DNA from: Cydia pomonella
Taxonomy: Eukaryota; Arthropoda; Insecta; Lepidoptera; Tortricidae
Length of the DNA stretch: 64,000 bases
NCBI RefSeq assembly: GCF_033807575.1
Contig: NC_084704.1
Coordinates: forward strand, 28,187,968 to 28,251,967
Reading direction: 5' to 3'
Positions 46,901 to 57,252 of the stretch are shown here, in pieces; the first letter of the stretch is position 1; each line of letters starts with the position of its first letter. The position numbers were made by a program, and so were the translations under genes. Under the pieces are notes generated by a model. The model saw only the letters and a program-made list of their open reading frames with translations, had not been told where the DNA came from and ran no database searches.

Positions 46901-49247
46901 GCTCACAGCCCTTCCCTCGACAGCAAACTGTAAATAAGGCTTAAATGTTACGAACAGATTAAGGCCCTGATTAATGATAGCAAAAAACTCCTTATTATAT
47001 TATTATTCATAAATTTATGTCATGTCAGTAGGTGTTCCAGATGCAGTAAAAAAAGTCTAGCACAGAATATACACAAAACATAATACTATGCAAATAAAAG
47101 TAAAATAAATAAATATATATATATTTATAGCCTCATATCAGTAAAATTATATTTATCTATATATTTATTTTATAAATACATTTTTATAAAATAAATATAT
47201 AGATAAATATAAATACATATACATATGACCGGTCTGCTCTAGTGGGTAGTGTAGCTGACTATGAAACCGATATGGTCCCGGGTTCGTATCCCAGTAAGGG
47301 CATTTTTTTGTGTGATGAACACAGATATTTCTTCCTGAGTCATGGATGTTTTTTATGTATATAAGTATGTATAGTAAGTATATCATCATCTAGTACCCAT
47401 AGTACAAGCTTAATGCTTAGTTTGGGGCTATGTACATCTGTGTAAGATTGTCTCTCTCTCTTCCTCCTGTTGTCCTGGCTTTTGCCACGGCTCATGGGAG
47501 CCTGGGGTCCGCTTGACAACTAATCCCCAGAATTGGTGTAGGCACTAGTATCCTTTGTTTTATCCCCAAATATTTATTATTTATTTATATATTTTATTCG
47601 TACGCAAACATATATTTCAACATGATTTATTTCCATCCTCAGAACATCGAGTCCCGCAAGAAGGCCAAAAGCGGCTACCAGGCGTACGACGACGAAGCGG
47701 ACTTGGAAGCCGCCGCCCTGGGCTATCAGAAACCCGTGCTGTCCAAATACGATGAAGAATTGGATAAGGTAACCAAGAGGATGATGGTGTATCCCCATTG
47801 GTCCCCGACGGGCACATTTGTCCCGGTTTGTCCTCGATTCATGTATGGCGGCGGACACGAGGGGCGGCGACAAATAGGAATACACTAGTATGATGAAGGA
47901 GCATTCCACTAAAGTTTAATACGTTATGTCAAAAAATTTAACGTTTATTTGTCCTACAAAGGTACTGAAGCCCGTCTAATCTAACTCTGTACCGTGTTTG
48001 ATAAGATAGTGTGTGGAAGTATTTAAACGTCATCATAATTTCATAGAAATGGAATACTTGCATCTTTGTGAGCTTACGCTTAGCTTGAGCTTAGCTATGA
48101 GAACCCCCTCCTCCCCTTGTAAGCAAAAATAAGACATGTTCTTCCGTGTCCCCCCCTCCCCTAAATCTTCTAACGTAATAAACGAATGGAGCCTAATTGG
48201 AAACGAAAAAAGATGTCAAATTTCCGAAATTTTAGTTTCCAGAAATTATTATGACAACATTATACGCGCTTACTAACATTGTAATTCTTATTTGGCCATT
48301 GGTGGAACCTGTCTTTGAAGTAAGAGTTATCAATGGAATCGTCAGTTTTACAGTGTGGATAATTTAATAGGAAGCAGCGGAGAAACGTCGCGGCTTCGTT
48401 CTCGGTGACCACGCGGGCATCGAGGCGCAGCGTTTCCGAGACATGATGGTGAGCACTCACTACTTCTACTATAATCAATAGTACATCAGATGCAGATGCT
48501 GAGAATGGGCAATTCGTGGATGAGTTTCGATTTTTTCGGACGACAAAGGAAACGAATCCACGAATTGCTATTCCTGCCGAGGCCTGCATATGTAGTGCAA
48601 CGGTCTTGTAAGAACGAGACATGTAAGGTCGTTTATCTTACTGTCTCACTCTATCCTATAGCTTGAAAAATAAAACAATACAGTAATGAACATCCCGTCC
48701 GCTAAACACGACAATAATGGTTTGAATTTTTTCTAATAACGGGCATAACTCTTTAAAAATTGTGCCGTGGTCGATATTGTGGCTTGTTTACTTCCATTTG
48801 AAGTAATGCCAATTACATATTATTCTAGCGGCAAGAACGGATGCGTGGCGGGCCAGACAAGAGGCTGGAATCGCTTAAACTGCCTGAACTCAAGCTCGCC
48901 TCCGACTACCTCAGCGAGGCTGAGTTAAACACCAAATTCAAGAAGACCAAGCGCAGGGTAAGTGCTTTTTTTGTAAATAAGACGTCATGATTTAAAAAAT
49001 ACGCGACATTAGTGCACGTACTCGGTAATAAAAACATGATACAAAACACAGTGTGTAAGCTACGCCTAGCGCTGTCACGCTCATACACCGGAGCGACGTT
49101 CATTAATTTAAAAAGTATGCATTAATATAATAATAACAACTTCTGTGTGTGTTCGGCAGGGTAAGATACGCAAGAAGGCGAAGGAGGAGCCAATAGATGT
49201 GGACGATTATGACGCTGCCGCTACACCTCTCGAAACCGACGACACAG
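34901..49247 (+). CDS. SART1: SART1/Snu66, U4/U6.U5 tri-snRNP protein (5' part of gene)
   Basis: Eleven exons are visible: 34901-35039, 40508-40640, 42262-42434, 42664-42796, 43632-43737, 44300-44434, 45489-45602, 47643-47768, 48371-48448, 48829-48957 and 49160-49247. Phases agree and encode 451 residues of a protein that is about 800 long in human. The product is a nuclear splicing factor that helps bring the tri-snRNP into the spliceosome. The N-terminus is lysine/arginine-serine rich (MGSKKHKKESKKKKHRSRSR). Exon 3 has the Hub1/UBL5-binding HIND motif SIEDTNRLRAKLGLKPL. Later exons keep the family blocks LAEDAEDVLVNVNIVDDERY, VLSKYDEELDK and FKKTKRR. The C-terminal exons were not found before the window ends, so the next intron would exceed 14 kb or the gene is broken. 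Exon 7 is followed by six extra tandem copies, and intron 2 carries a large inverted repeat. Confidence 0.93.
35245..35296 (+). other. Candidate alternative exon of SART1
   Basis: A GC-rich 52-nt segment lies between TTATTTCAG and GTGGGT in an AT-rich intron. Joined after exon 1 it reads DSVAFASGPCAPSAGAS. Its length is 1 modulo 3, like exon 2 (133 nt). It could therefore replace exon 2 in frame (exon 1, this, exon 3) but causes a stop if both are included. This is inferred from splice-site look and phase only. Confidence 0.3.
35961..36531 (-). pseudogene. Degenerate RTE-type LINE reverse transcriptase C-terminus
   Basis: On the minus strand, frame-shifted pieces read MNMEKTKWMS, then VSHYVYLGQKITPDG, later a MLGISLRDRIQNVDI segment, then ITKVTDIMQLKWEWAGNICR and DDRWGQRVLFWRP. 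These are typical C-terminal landmarks of RTE-clade reverse transcriptases. Several frameshifts and a truncated 5' side show it is dead. It is in SART1 intron 1 and opposite to the host gene. Confidence 0.75.
37151..37270 (+). CDS. Small ORF, 39 codons, unknown
   Basis: ATG at 37151 opens MSDKNISETPLHIREFRQEI and runs to TAA at 37270. I do not recognise it. It sits in SART1 intron 1 and has no visible partner exons. It may be chance or a 5' remnant of a retrocopied gene. Confidence 0.15.
   Translation: MSDKNISETPLHIREFRQEINDAPMLAVIWVNAYIIESL
37944..38045 (+). repeat. Dispersed repeat family Y, partial copy
   Basis: GATGGAGACAGGAGGTGGCC and AACCTAATTGTGTTTGGGGT match the middle of the repeat at 29460-29770. 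Confidence 0.7.
38440..38575 (+). mobile_element. LINE 3'-end fragment
   Basis: TGGTAGAGAATGCCATTTGG, CATTAAGTCCGCCATTTGTA, then TTTTGTGCAATAAAGTC and an AAATAAACAAATAAATAA tail. This 3' UTR plus tail is a common non-LTR retrotransposon ending in Lepidoptera. No coding part is left. Confidence 0.7.
38576..39954. other. SART1 intron 1, nothing recognised
   Basis: AT-rich. Contains a fragment of the GGTTCCG-type repeat near 38640-38710 and a short GGTTTGATTGGATGTAAA duplication near 39235-39270. Confidence 0.45.
39955..40090. mobile_element. Foldback MITE (GGGCCTACCGCGA relative)
   Basis: AAAACCGAAAATCGAAGTTC at the left and AAATTTCGGTTTTCGCGGTA followed by GGCCC at the right are inverted. 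The right end matches the ends of the MITE nested at 19010-19120. Confidence 0.6.
40883..42181. repeat. Large inverted repeat, about 0.6-kb arms, in SART1 intron 2
   Basis: The left arm 40883-41463 is nearly identical to the reverse complement of 41568-42181. The right arm has about 30 extra bases near 41930-41960 and a few substitutions. The loop is about 104 bp and itself has an inverted pair (ACAATGT/ACATTGT). Both arms include a very GC-rich block (GGCCGGCCGCGGCCCGGGGC). Transcribed as part of the SART1 pre-mRNA it would fold into a double-stranded stem of about 580 bp. The near-identity of the arms points to a recent origin or ongoing gene conversion. Confidence 0.9.
43163..43363. mobile_element. 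MITE in SART1 intron 4
   Basis: GAGTCAGACCAAGATAAGTT and GACAGCGATTTTGA at the left are mirrored by TCAAAATCGCTGCC-like and AACTTATCTTGGTCTGAC blocks at the right. Weaker pairing extends to a CGCTGCAG / CTGCAG region outside. A partial relative (AAACGTCATAATTTCATAGA) is near 48020-48060. Confidence 0.75.
43795..43880 (+). repeat. Diverged SINE-like repeat fragment
   Basis: GGAGGTAATCGAGCAGACGG, ATCACCTGATGGTAAGCGAT and ACACCAGAGG resemble the CGTCGGTGGCAAACAAGC family, with a different 5' part. Confidence 0.55.
44435..45105. other. SART1 intron 6, AT-rich repeat-like stretch
   Basis: Contains several CGCATAA and GGTTAGGTTAG words but no clear element borders. Confidence 0.4.
45106..45345 (+). 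repeat. Two-copy tandem repeat, about 120 bp each
   Basis: CATAAGAATCTTATGACATT followed by TAACCTGTAGG occurs near 45140 and 45265. GACAAGACAAGT and AAAAATTAGGATA follow each. The inner AAGAATCTT is a palindrome. It lies just upstream of SART1 exon 7. Confidence 0.75.
45489..46525 (+). repeat. SART1: Tandem array of seven copies of SART1 exon 7
   Basis: Copy A 45489-45602 (114 nt) is the normal exon. Extra copies: B 45649-45756, C 45803-45909, D 45956-46063, E 46110-46216, F 46263-46370, G 46417-46525. Each is separated by a 46-nt GTACGTCACGATACAG...TATCAG spacer that starts and ends like an intron. B, D and F are 108 nt and in frame. C and E are 107 nt (one base lost). G is 109 nt (one lost, two gained). 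The true period is 307 bp, and 45803-46109 and 46110-46416 look identical. B through G share VLDN.NIGDDERYKK where copy A has VLVNVNIVDDERYKK, so they descend from one changed founder. Confidence 0.92.
46526..47223. other. SART1 intron 7 after the array
   Basis: Non-coding; ends in AT-rich simple sequence. Confidence 0.45.
47224..47455 (+). mobile_element. tRNA-headed SINE
   Basis: GACCGGTCTGCTCTAGTGGG, then CCGGGTTCGTATCCCAGTAA and GGGCATTTTTTTGTGTGATG, TTCCTGAGTCATGGATG. Same family as 18068-18340. Confidence 0.75.
47458..47560 (-). mobile_element. LINE/SINE 3'-end fragment (minus)
   Basis: On the minus strand: TAGTGCCTACACCAATTCTG, ATTAGTTGTC, GGCTCCCATGAGCCGTGGCA. The same tail ends the SINE at 56236-56560, so both share a 3' region. 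Confidence 0.65.
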
Positions 49248-51009
49248 GTACATTCGCAACTTCTTTAACTTCATTTTGATATTTAATAAATTTAACAATG
49301 GCGTTCTAAAAGTTTTAATCATGTGTCGAAAGATGGCAGTGAATTTACTGTGGCTGCAAAATTTTCTTTGACAATTAATTTCAAATTCCCTTTGATATTA
49401 TTAAGGCTCCGGCCTCAAAAATAAAATTACGCATTTTTAGAAGCAATTATCAGGTTTTTTACTTGTGTACATAAATGTGCTTTATTTCATTTCAAGCATG
49501 GTGTGGAAATAACTTATTTTAAATATAATGAACATCCCTATACATAACGTTGTTAACATATTATTGCATGTGCCTATCTAAAATAGTGCGTGTTATTTAA
49601 CTTAAGAGCCCTTAATCCTTGGAGCGTTCTCCGATTTCACGAAATAACGCTCGATAGATGGCGTTGGCGCTCGGTACGCGAGCGCCGGCAACGCGACGCG
49701 CGTTTCAATGCAGACTAGAATAATCTTGATAGTTTTCAATATAATTTCAAGCAACATTAATTTTAGTGTCATATGATATCATATGGGCACTCTTTCTTTT
49801 ATTGTATATGCACAGTAGTTTTTTTTTATGTACACTACTCATAGAAATAGGATAGTATAGAACGACTGTCAAACTTCGAAAGTGTGACCAAAAATGAAAT
49901 GTAAGTGTGTGCGTAAATTGTCTATGTGCGAACAAATATAGTGATGTCATGTTACAACATATTAATAATCTATCGATGTTTAACTGCTTTATCGACTACT
50001 TTTTTAAATATGTTTGTAAAGTTGAAAATGATAAAGTTGAAGTTGTTTGAAAATGTGTTCGGAAATAGTTGACTTTACCAAAGAAAATTTGAATTTCGCG
50101 CCTTTTCCTGCCGACAAGCTGGGTTGGGTGTGTATACGCTGTGTACAAGTATACGCTGTCTTGTGTTTCCTTGTGTTGGCGGCAAAGCCGTTGAAAAGTG
50201 GTTAAAATGTAAGTACTGTGTTGGAAAGTGAAGTTTAAATTTATCGCTGAACATGTGCACCTTCAAAAAAGGTATTATAACAATCGTTATTATTTTAAGT
50301 CGGCTATAAAGGTAATATCTTAATGATATCTTGTGAACAACTAATTCCATACCTACTTATATACCGACAAGTTATCGATACAGTCATATGAACATTTTGT
50401 CAAGCCCTACCGTAAAGTAACAGTTTAGGTTTTTACACAAAATATTCTAAATTATTGACTAATATGATGAAATATTAACACACGATTGAAGAAAAACTTA
50501 TAATGAACTGTATAAATTGGTTTTTTACACTTTTTATGCTGTTAATTTGATAAAATATCGTTACGAAAATTTCGCTAGGAATATCAAAATTACCTGTGAA
50601 ATGAGTATTTTCCTGGGTTTTTTGGCCTTGAAACACTACAACCCGGTACACAACATGACACCATCGTCACTAAATTACTTAATATATATTTTTCTTTATG
50701 ATTCTCTTATATTTTTCACGTTAAAAAATACGGCAATATGATTTTGGCCGCCTCGGCCGCCTTCGAACTCAAAATTGGTTACGTTTTCTCATATGTAGTC
50801 TGCCTCTTTCGCACTTATGGCTTGTTCATATACGTCATGGCTTCCCTTTCGCACACTTCATCTGTCTGTCAAGCGAAGCGACTGACATGTCTCTGACACT
50901 ACTACTAAGTGTACAGACTACAGAGTGTACTATAACCCTTGCTCTTTATTCTGTCTCTTTCACACTAATGGAAAATGAAGAAGTTAGTAAATGACTGCAG
51001 GTATAAATA
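49248..51009. other. Presumed SART1 intron 11, first part
   Basis: AT-rich. None of the missing SART1 C-terminal exons could be recognised here or further on. The ORFs of up to 91 codons have no family resemblance. Confidence 0.5.
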
Positions 51010-51455
51010 AAGTATATTAGTGCGATAGAGAGACAGATAGTGTTTCGTTGTCGTATCGTAAACGATTGGCATGTTGGCCACACACTTGCTTAGTGCCTAG
51101 CCAAAATACCAATCGTTTGCGTATATTAGTGCGATAGAGAGAGAGAGTAGTGTTTCGTTGTCGTATCGTAAACGATTGGCATGTTGGCTACGCACCCATG
51201 ATACCTAGCCAAGAAGCCAATCGATTGCGCATATTAGTGCGATAGAGAGACAGATAGTGTTTCCTTGTCGTATCGTAAACGTTTGGCATGTTGGCTACGC
51301 ACCCATGCTGCCCAGCCAAGATGCCAATCGTTTGTGCATATTAGTACGAGAGAGAGACAGATAGTGTTTCGTTGTCGTATCGATTGGCATGGTGGCTGCG
51401 CACCCATGCTGCCTAGTCAAGATGCCAATCGTTTGCGCACATTAGTGCTATAGAG
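51010..51455 (+). repeat. Tandem array of a 106-bp MITE-derived unit
   Basis: About four units begin near 51014, 51120, 51227 and 51337. Each has TATTAGTGCGATAGAGAGA, GTGTTTCGTTGTCGTATCGT, GATTGGCATGTTGGCTACGC and TAGCCAAGATGCCAATCG. Every unit is itself palindromic at GATTGGCAT / ATGCCAATC. A single-copy relative is at 23692-23835. Confidence 0.85.
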
Positions 51456-53460
51456 TTTCAGTGTTATTTGAAATCACGTTAGGGTTTGTATTATTATTTT
51501 TGACCCGAATGAAGTCCATCCAGGTTCTTATGATGGAGTCAGGAGTTGGTCACCAGAACTCCTAATCTACTCATTATAATTCCATCGTGCTTGGGCTCAA
51601 AAGATTTGCCCTGACGAACACCATCGATCTAGATGAGGTCCACGGTCTCATGACGGAGTCAGGAGTTGGTCACCAGAACTCCCCAGAACTCCTAATTTAC
51701 TCATCATAACTCCATAGAGTTTGGGCTAGATTGATGAGCATCATCAATCTAGATGAAGTCCAGGGTCTCATGATGGAGTCAGGAGTAGGTCACTAGAACT
51801 CCTAATCTACTCATTATAATTCCATCGTATTTGAGCTCAATAGATTTGCCCTGACGAGTACCATCGATCTAAATGAAGTCCAGGGTCTCATGATGGAGTC
51901 AGGAGTTGGTCACCAGAACTCGTAATCTATTTATCATAACTCCATCGTGTTTGGGCTCAATAGATTTACTCCGACAAGCACCATCAAATTACCATTATGA
52001 TGAATAGATTAGGAGTTCTGGTGACCAACTACTGAGTCCATCATGAGACCCTCGACTTAATCTAGATCGATGGTACTCGTCAGGGCAAATCTTTTGAGCC
52101 CAAACACGATGGAGTTATGATGAATAGACTAGGAGTTCTGGTGATCAACTCCTGAGTCCATCATGAGACCCTGGACCTGATCTAGATTGATGGTGCTCGT
52201 CAGGGCAACTCTATTGAGCCCAAACACGATGGAGTTATGATGAGTAGATTAGGAGTTCTGGTGATCAACTCCTGAGTCCATCATGAGACCCTGGACCTGA
52301 TCTAGATTGATGGTGCTCGTCAGGACAACTCTATTGAGCCCAAACACGATGCAGTTATGATGAGTAGATTAGGAGTTCTGGTGACCAACTCCTGACTCCA
52401 TCATGAGACCCTGGACCTCATCTAGATCGATGTTGCTCGTCAGGGCAAATCTTTTGAGCCCAAACACGTTGGAATTATAATGAGTAGATTAGGAGTTCTA
52501 GTGACCAACTCCTGACTCCATCATGAGACCCTGGACTTTATCTAGATTGATGATGCTCGTCAGGGCAAATCTATTGAGCCCAAACACGATGAGGTTATGA
52601 TGAGTAGTTTAGGAGTTCTGGTGACCAACTCCTGACTCCATCATGAGACCCTGGACCTCATCTAGATCGATGGTGCTCATCAGGGCAAATTTTTGAGCCC
52701 AAACACGTTGGAATTATAATGAGTAGATTAGGAGTTCTAGTGACCAACTCCTGACTCCATCATGAGACCCTGGACTTTATCTAGATTGATGATGCTCGTC
52801 AGGGCAAATCTATTGAGCCCGAACACGATGAGGTTATGATGAGTAGTTTAGGAGTTCTGGTGACCAACTCCTGACTCCATCATGAGACCCTGGGCCTCAT
52901 CTAGATCGATGGTGTTCATCAGGGCAAATCTATTGAGCCCAAACACGATGGAGTTATGATGAGTAGATTAGGAGTTCTGGTGACCAGCTCCTGACTCCAT
53001 CATGAGACCCTGGACCTCATCTAGATTGATGGTGCTCGTCAGGGCAACTCTATTGAACCCAAACACGATGGAGTTATGATGAGTAGATTAGGAGTTCTGG
53101 TGACCAGCTCCTGACTCCATCATGAGACCCTGGACCTCATCTAGATTGAAGGTGCTCGTCAGGGCAACTCTGTTGAGCCCAAACACGATGGAATTATAAT
53201 GAGTAGATTAGGAGTTCTAGTGACCAACTCCTGACTCCATCATGAGGACCCTGGACCTCATCTAGATCGATGGTGTTCGTCAGGGCAAATCTTTTGAGCC
53301 CAAACACGATGGGATTATAATTAGTAGATTAGGAGTTCTGGTGACCAACTCCTGACTCCATCATGAGAACTTGGACTTCATCCGGGTCAAAAATAATAAT
53401 GCAAACCCTAACGTAATTTCAAGTGAAAATGCGTTTTTCAGAAAATCGCAGCCAAATAAC
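51456..53460. repeat. Foldback structure of sixteen 120-bp satellite units
   Basis: Four forward units (GATGGAGTCAGGAGTTGGTC, period exactly 120) run from about 51500 to 51985. Twelve inverted units (GACCAACTCCTGACTCCATC) run to about 53385. Outside them, ACGTTAGGGTTTGTATTATT with ATTTTTGACCCG at the left is mirrored by CGGGTCAAAAATAATAATGC with AAACCCTAACGT at the right. AGTGTTATTTG lies at both outer edges. The whole 2-kb block is therefore one inverted-repeat element with internal satellites, like foldback transposons. No ORF or certain target duplication was seen. Confidence 0.85.
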
Positions 53461-53482
53461 ACTAGACCTTACTCATAGTGTT

Positions 53483-53630
53483 GTGTTCCTGCCGGTGAGT
53501 AAGGTTGCCAGAGCTCAACGAGGGGCGGGAGGGGGGTTAGGGTCGGCAACGCGCATGTAACTCCTCTGGAGTTGCAGGCGTACATATGCGGGCCGTATGC
53601 TTGTTTGCCACCGACTTAGTATTAAAAAAA
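53483..53630 (-). repeat. Dispersed repeat, CGTCGGTGGCAAACAAGC family
   Basis: Read on the minus strand it gives AAGTCGGTGGCAAACAAGCA, TACGCCTGCAACTCCAGAGG and CCGGCAGGAACACAACACTA. It is the closest relative of the copy at 23323-23480. Confidence 0.8.
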
Positions 53631-54489
53631 AAGTAACACTGAAAATCCATCAATAAGCGAGTCCTGTTAGGCATACTGTAAAAAATGAACTTTTATTAAG
53701 ATTTTCTAATCGCAGTATATAGCACTTCTCGGAACTCCGTAGCTGATTACGATCGCAACGAATGCCTGACAATCGAGCACAGGTCCGTCCTCTAAGCGCG
53801 CTCCGCGCGGACTGAGAGCGGGGCGTCGCTGCTGCGTGATTTATACGTGTTTTAAAAAATATAAATTTACGGCAATGTAGGTCCCATAGTTACGATTTTT
53901 TTTTTATAGGTTAACATAAAGTTACAGTTTGCTATAATATTATTTTTAAAGCAAAATATGCGTACAATTTGCGGAAATAAAATATAATAAAACCCTGTTT
54001 TCGCCAAAAAAATGAAGAAAACTCGGAAGGTATTTTATCAGTTTTTTCAAATGAATCTTCGATTGTTAATCATTCCAGCCCCTCGTACGAGATATGTTGA
54101 ATCAAATTGTAGTCATTCATGTACCAAATGATTCTTGTTTATAGCAAAATTGAGAACCGAAACGCCACATCTCACTGCAAAATTTGGAAAAGACTCCAAA
54201 AAAACCTCATTAAAAAAGAGGTTTAAAAGAGAAAATGAAAATTTGAACTGTTGGAGCCCCTAGTTTAGGAAACGATTATTTAAGTACGTTATCAGTTTTT
54301 GAATAAATACTAATAGTTACGTCGTAATCTTGAATGAAAAAGGAAGCATTTTACAAAATACGCTCGTCTGTAGGAATAAGGCCTCTTAATGTCAATTATT
54401 AAGATGTTGCTATATGTGAGATCCTATAATTGGCTGTGTCACTATTTATGTTGTTATTAACATTGTAGTTATAGCTGTTGGTTCTCCAC
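53631..54489. other. Non-coding stretch
   Basis: No gene or clear repeat recognised. Confidence 0.45.
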
Positions 54490-54705
54490 GTAATAGTACA
54501 TTATACACGTAAACGAGCGGCGATAAATTAAAACACGACCGAAGGGAGTGTTTTAAATCGACACGAGTTGCGAATTACCTATTCGCACATGTATTGTACA
54601 ACGTTTTACAGTACATATGGCCCTTTAAATGTTCGACATAGTAACGTAATGTGCTAATTTTCGCACTAGTGCGGTAAAGTAGCACCATATGTACTGTAAA
54701 ATAAA
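54490..54705 (-). repeat. Dispersed repeat family X, copy 3
   Basis: GCGATAAATTAAAACACGAC, ATCGACACGAGTTGCGAATT and GTGCGGTAAAGTAGCACCAT are the reverse complement of the units at 29225 and 32876. Confidence 0.8.
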
Positions 54706-54954
54706 TAAATAAATTGTAACAAATTTTTAAAGTGTCCTTTAGACTTATGTTCGTATTTTTTTTCTAGTCAAAAATTCAGGATTCTAATCGCTGAAGTCCC
54801 TAGAGAAAATCCTCAAGATTGCTAATTAAATCTGTTACCTTTTCACGCATAAATAGCTGGTCAGCTATTTATGATAACTCTACTAAATCGGTCGATTTAG
54901 ATGAAATTTAGTATGCAGATAGTTTAAGGCTCCAGGAAAAACAGATTTGGATAG

Positions 54955-55290
54955 TGTTTATAAGATTTTATTCAACTTGCCCTGTTAGTATGCATGTATG
55001 TTAGTGTGGGTCAAATCTTAGAAGCTAAATTTGACCCACTTTCCGATTGAGCTGAAATTTTGCATACATGTGTACATCGGATGACAATGCAATATTATAA
55101 CATGGACTTGATCTCATGATGGAGACAGGAAGTGGCCATGGGAACTCTTTGATAAAACAATGCAACCTAGTTGTGTTTGGGGTTTTTAGAATTGTCTCGA
55201 CAACTATTAGTTGCCTACGGAAAGAAAAGTACAGTCAGCGATAAAAGCTTGTGCCAAATGTGATATTTTTGCCAAAAACATATTATCATA
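54955..55290 (+). repeat. Dispersed repeat family Y, copy 2
   Basis: Nearly collinear with 29460-29770. Copies of families X and Y are adjacent, X then Y, both here and at 29225-29770, although X is inverted here. Confidence 0.8.
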
Positions 55291-55744
55291 AATATGAAAT
55301 CTGAAATCAATCTCATCATTCCAAGCAGACGAAGTCGCAGGCGCAGGTGTTTGACGCACACCCATTTTGCATCAGATAATCTAATGACACTACATTGTTT
55401 TACGCGGTAAATGCAGCGGTAAGCGCATTGTCATCTTGGTGAATGTCTGCTAAACATCGATTTAGTTACTTACTACTGATGTAGTATAAAGGTTATTTTA
55501 AAATCATTAACCTTTTTGACGCCAGTGGTAGATATATCCGCACCGGGGTCTAACGCCGAAGGTCACAGGCAACAACATAGACTTACGTGCATATGCATAA
55601 AGTTTAATTTCAGTTTTGGCATTTCAGTGACGTGGCGTCCGAGTGACAGCTTTTGTGTTTGACACGGCGTCAAAAAGGTTAATAGGTTGAAGTGCTTTTA
55701 ATAGGTATATTGAAAGCTTTCTAAATGCTGTCATTCAACTTATG

Positions 55745-56038
55745 CTAATTTGTATTAAGAGCAATTCCTAGCTGAGCAACTTTTCAAATCTCGAATTTTT
55801 GAAGCTATGTTTCTGTCGCGTTGCGGTGGGCGGGAGCCAGAGCTATCTAAGTGTGAGTGCGCGCACACAGACGCGAGACTCGTGCGCTCGCTCATTGCGC
55901 GCCGTTCCGTCGACATCGCCCGCGAGCCAGACGGAATTTATTCTGCGCTGCCCGACGCAAGTTGTTTTTGTTGTTACCACGTAATATTGTTTTTCATTTT
56001 TATATTATACTGTATCTATTACACCCTAATACCAAACA
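55745..56038 (+). repeat. Dispersed repeat interrupted by a hAT-like insertion
   Basis: AGCAATTCCTAGCTGAGCAA and TCTCGAATTTTTGAAGCTAT match 11480-11600 inverted. The sequence stops at the insertion and resumes at 57804 with CACCTGTACTAAATGTATTT and a (GATT)n end. Confidence 0.65.
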
Positions 56039-56235
56039 CAAGGGCGTCGCCAGCCGATGGCGCAGGGGGGGGCAAGTTGACTTTACCTACCACAATTCAT
56101 ACTTTTCTCATTCTCTATGAATGAGAAATTATTAACTTCAATATCATTTTTGAAGACCTATCCATAGATATCCCCCCCCCCCATGTTTGTTTTGTTTAAA
56201 TTTTATGACGTTTTTGCCATTTGGCTACGGAACCC

Positions 56236-56560
56236 TAAAAAGCGCTGGTGGCCTAGCGGTACGAGCGTGCGACTTGCAATCCGGAGGTCGCGGGTTCAAA
56301 CCCCGGCTCGTACCAATGAGTTTTTCGGAACTTATGTACGAAATATCATTTAATATTTACCAGTCGCTTTTCGGTGACGGAAAACATCGTGAGGAAACCA
56401 GACTAATTCTACCAAGGCCTAGTTTACCCTCTGGGTTGAAAGCTCAGATGGCAGTCGCTTTCGTAAAAACTAGTGCCTACGCCAAATCTTGAGATTAGTT
56501 GTCCCCAGCTCACCAAGCGGGCTCCCATGAGCCGTGGCAAAATGCCGGGACAATGCGAGG
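56236..56560 (+). mobile_element. tRNA-derived SINE, well preserved
   Basis: The head GCTGGTGGCCTAGCGGTACG has the A box and CGCGGGTTCAAACCCCGGCT the B box. The body carries TTTCGGTGACGGAAAACATC and GTGAGGAAACC, and the tail CATGAGCCGTGGCAAAATGC. This architecture is typical of noctuid-type SINEs. The tRNA-like head keeps a recognisable anticodon arm (CGACTTGCAATCCG). Confidence 0.85.
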
Positions 56561-57144
56561 AAGATTTGAGCGTTGTAAAATAAAAAAAACAACGGGTACT
56601 CCGGAAGTGCCGGCAGAAGTGAAAACTTGAATAATAACGTTGCGCATTTTTGATATTTTGGAATGGTTAGGGAATAATTTTGCACGAATTGCTTTAATTA
56701 TCAGTATAAAAGTACAATCATTTATGTGGTAAAAAACAATATTCATTTATTGCGCTGTCGTACACAAACATGACAATTTATATTACATTAAAAATTTAAC
56801 ACTTCAGAACTATTACAGTTATTTAACTTAAAAATACACAACGTTAATATTTAAGTTGCGCCGGCGGTCTACTGGCTTCAATGACATTGTAACAGTTTTT
56901 CGATCAGGTCACGTGTCCGTCTTACGAATTTTCAATCTGACGAATCTGTCGGTCACGTCACCTGTCGCGAGTTTAACATTTTTTTCCCCATCACAAAAAG
57001 TGCCCAGCGCCGCTAAAGAAGTTTTCACTTCAAAAATACTCAAAAACAAGCGTCACCAATTTGTATTCTTGCGTCCAGACCTCCATTTTATCGGTAATAA
57101 TCAGTGGTTGAATTTGGCAGCCAAATTGGCATTTGCGTCCGCAC

Positions 57145-57252
57145 GGCCTGGGGCCTGCCGCGACAACCAAAATCATTAAGACTTAATTAGAGTGACAGAG
57201 AAAAATGGCTGCAATTAACGAACTTCGATTTTCGCGGTTATAGCCCTGATTA
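57145..57252. mobile_element. Foldback MITE
   Basis: GGGGCCTGCCGCGACAACCA at the left pairs with CGATTTTCGCGGTTATAGCC at the right. It is a relative of the elements at 19010 and 39955. Confidence 0.6.

Noticed and set aside
51456..53460. CRISPR-like array
   Set aside because: The 120-bp units are repeated whole with no unique spacers, and the genome is eukaryotic.
56249..56322. Functional tRNA gene
   Set aside because: The tRNA-like part continues directly into a SINE body and lacks a clean acceptor stem.
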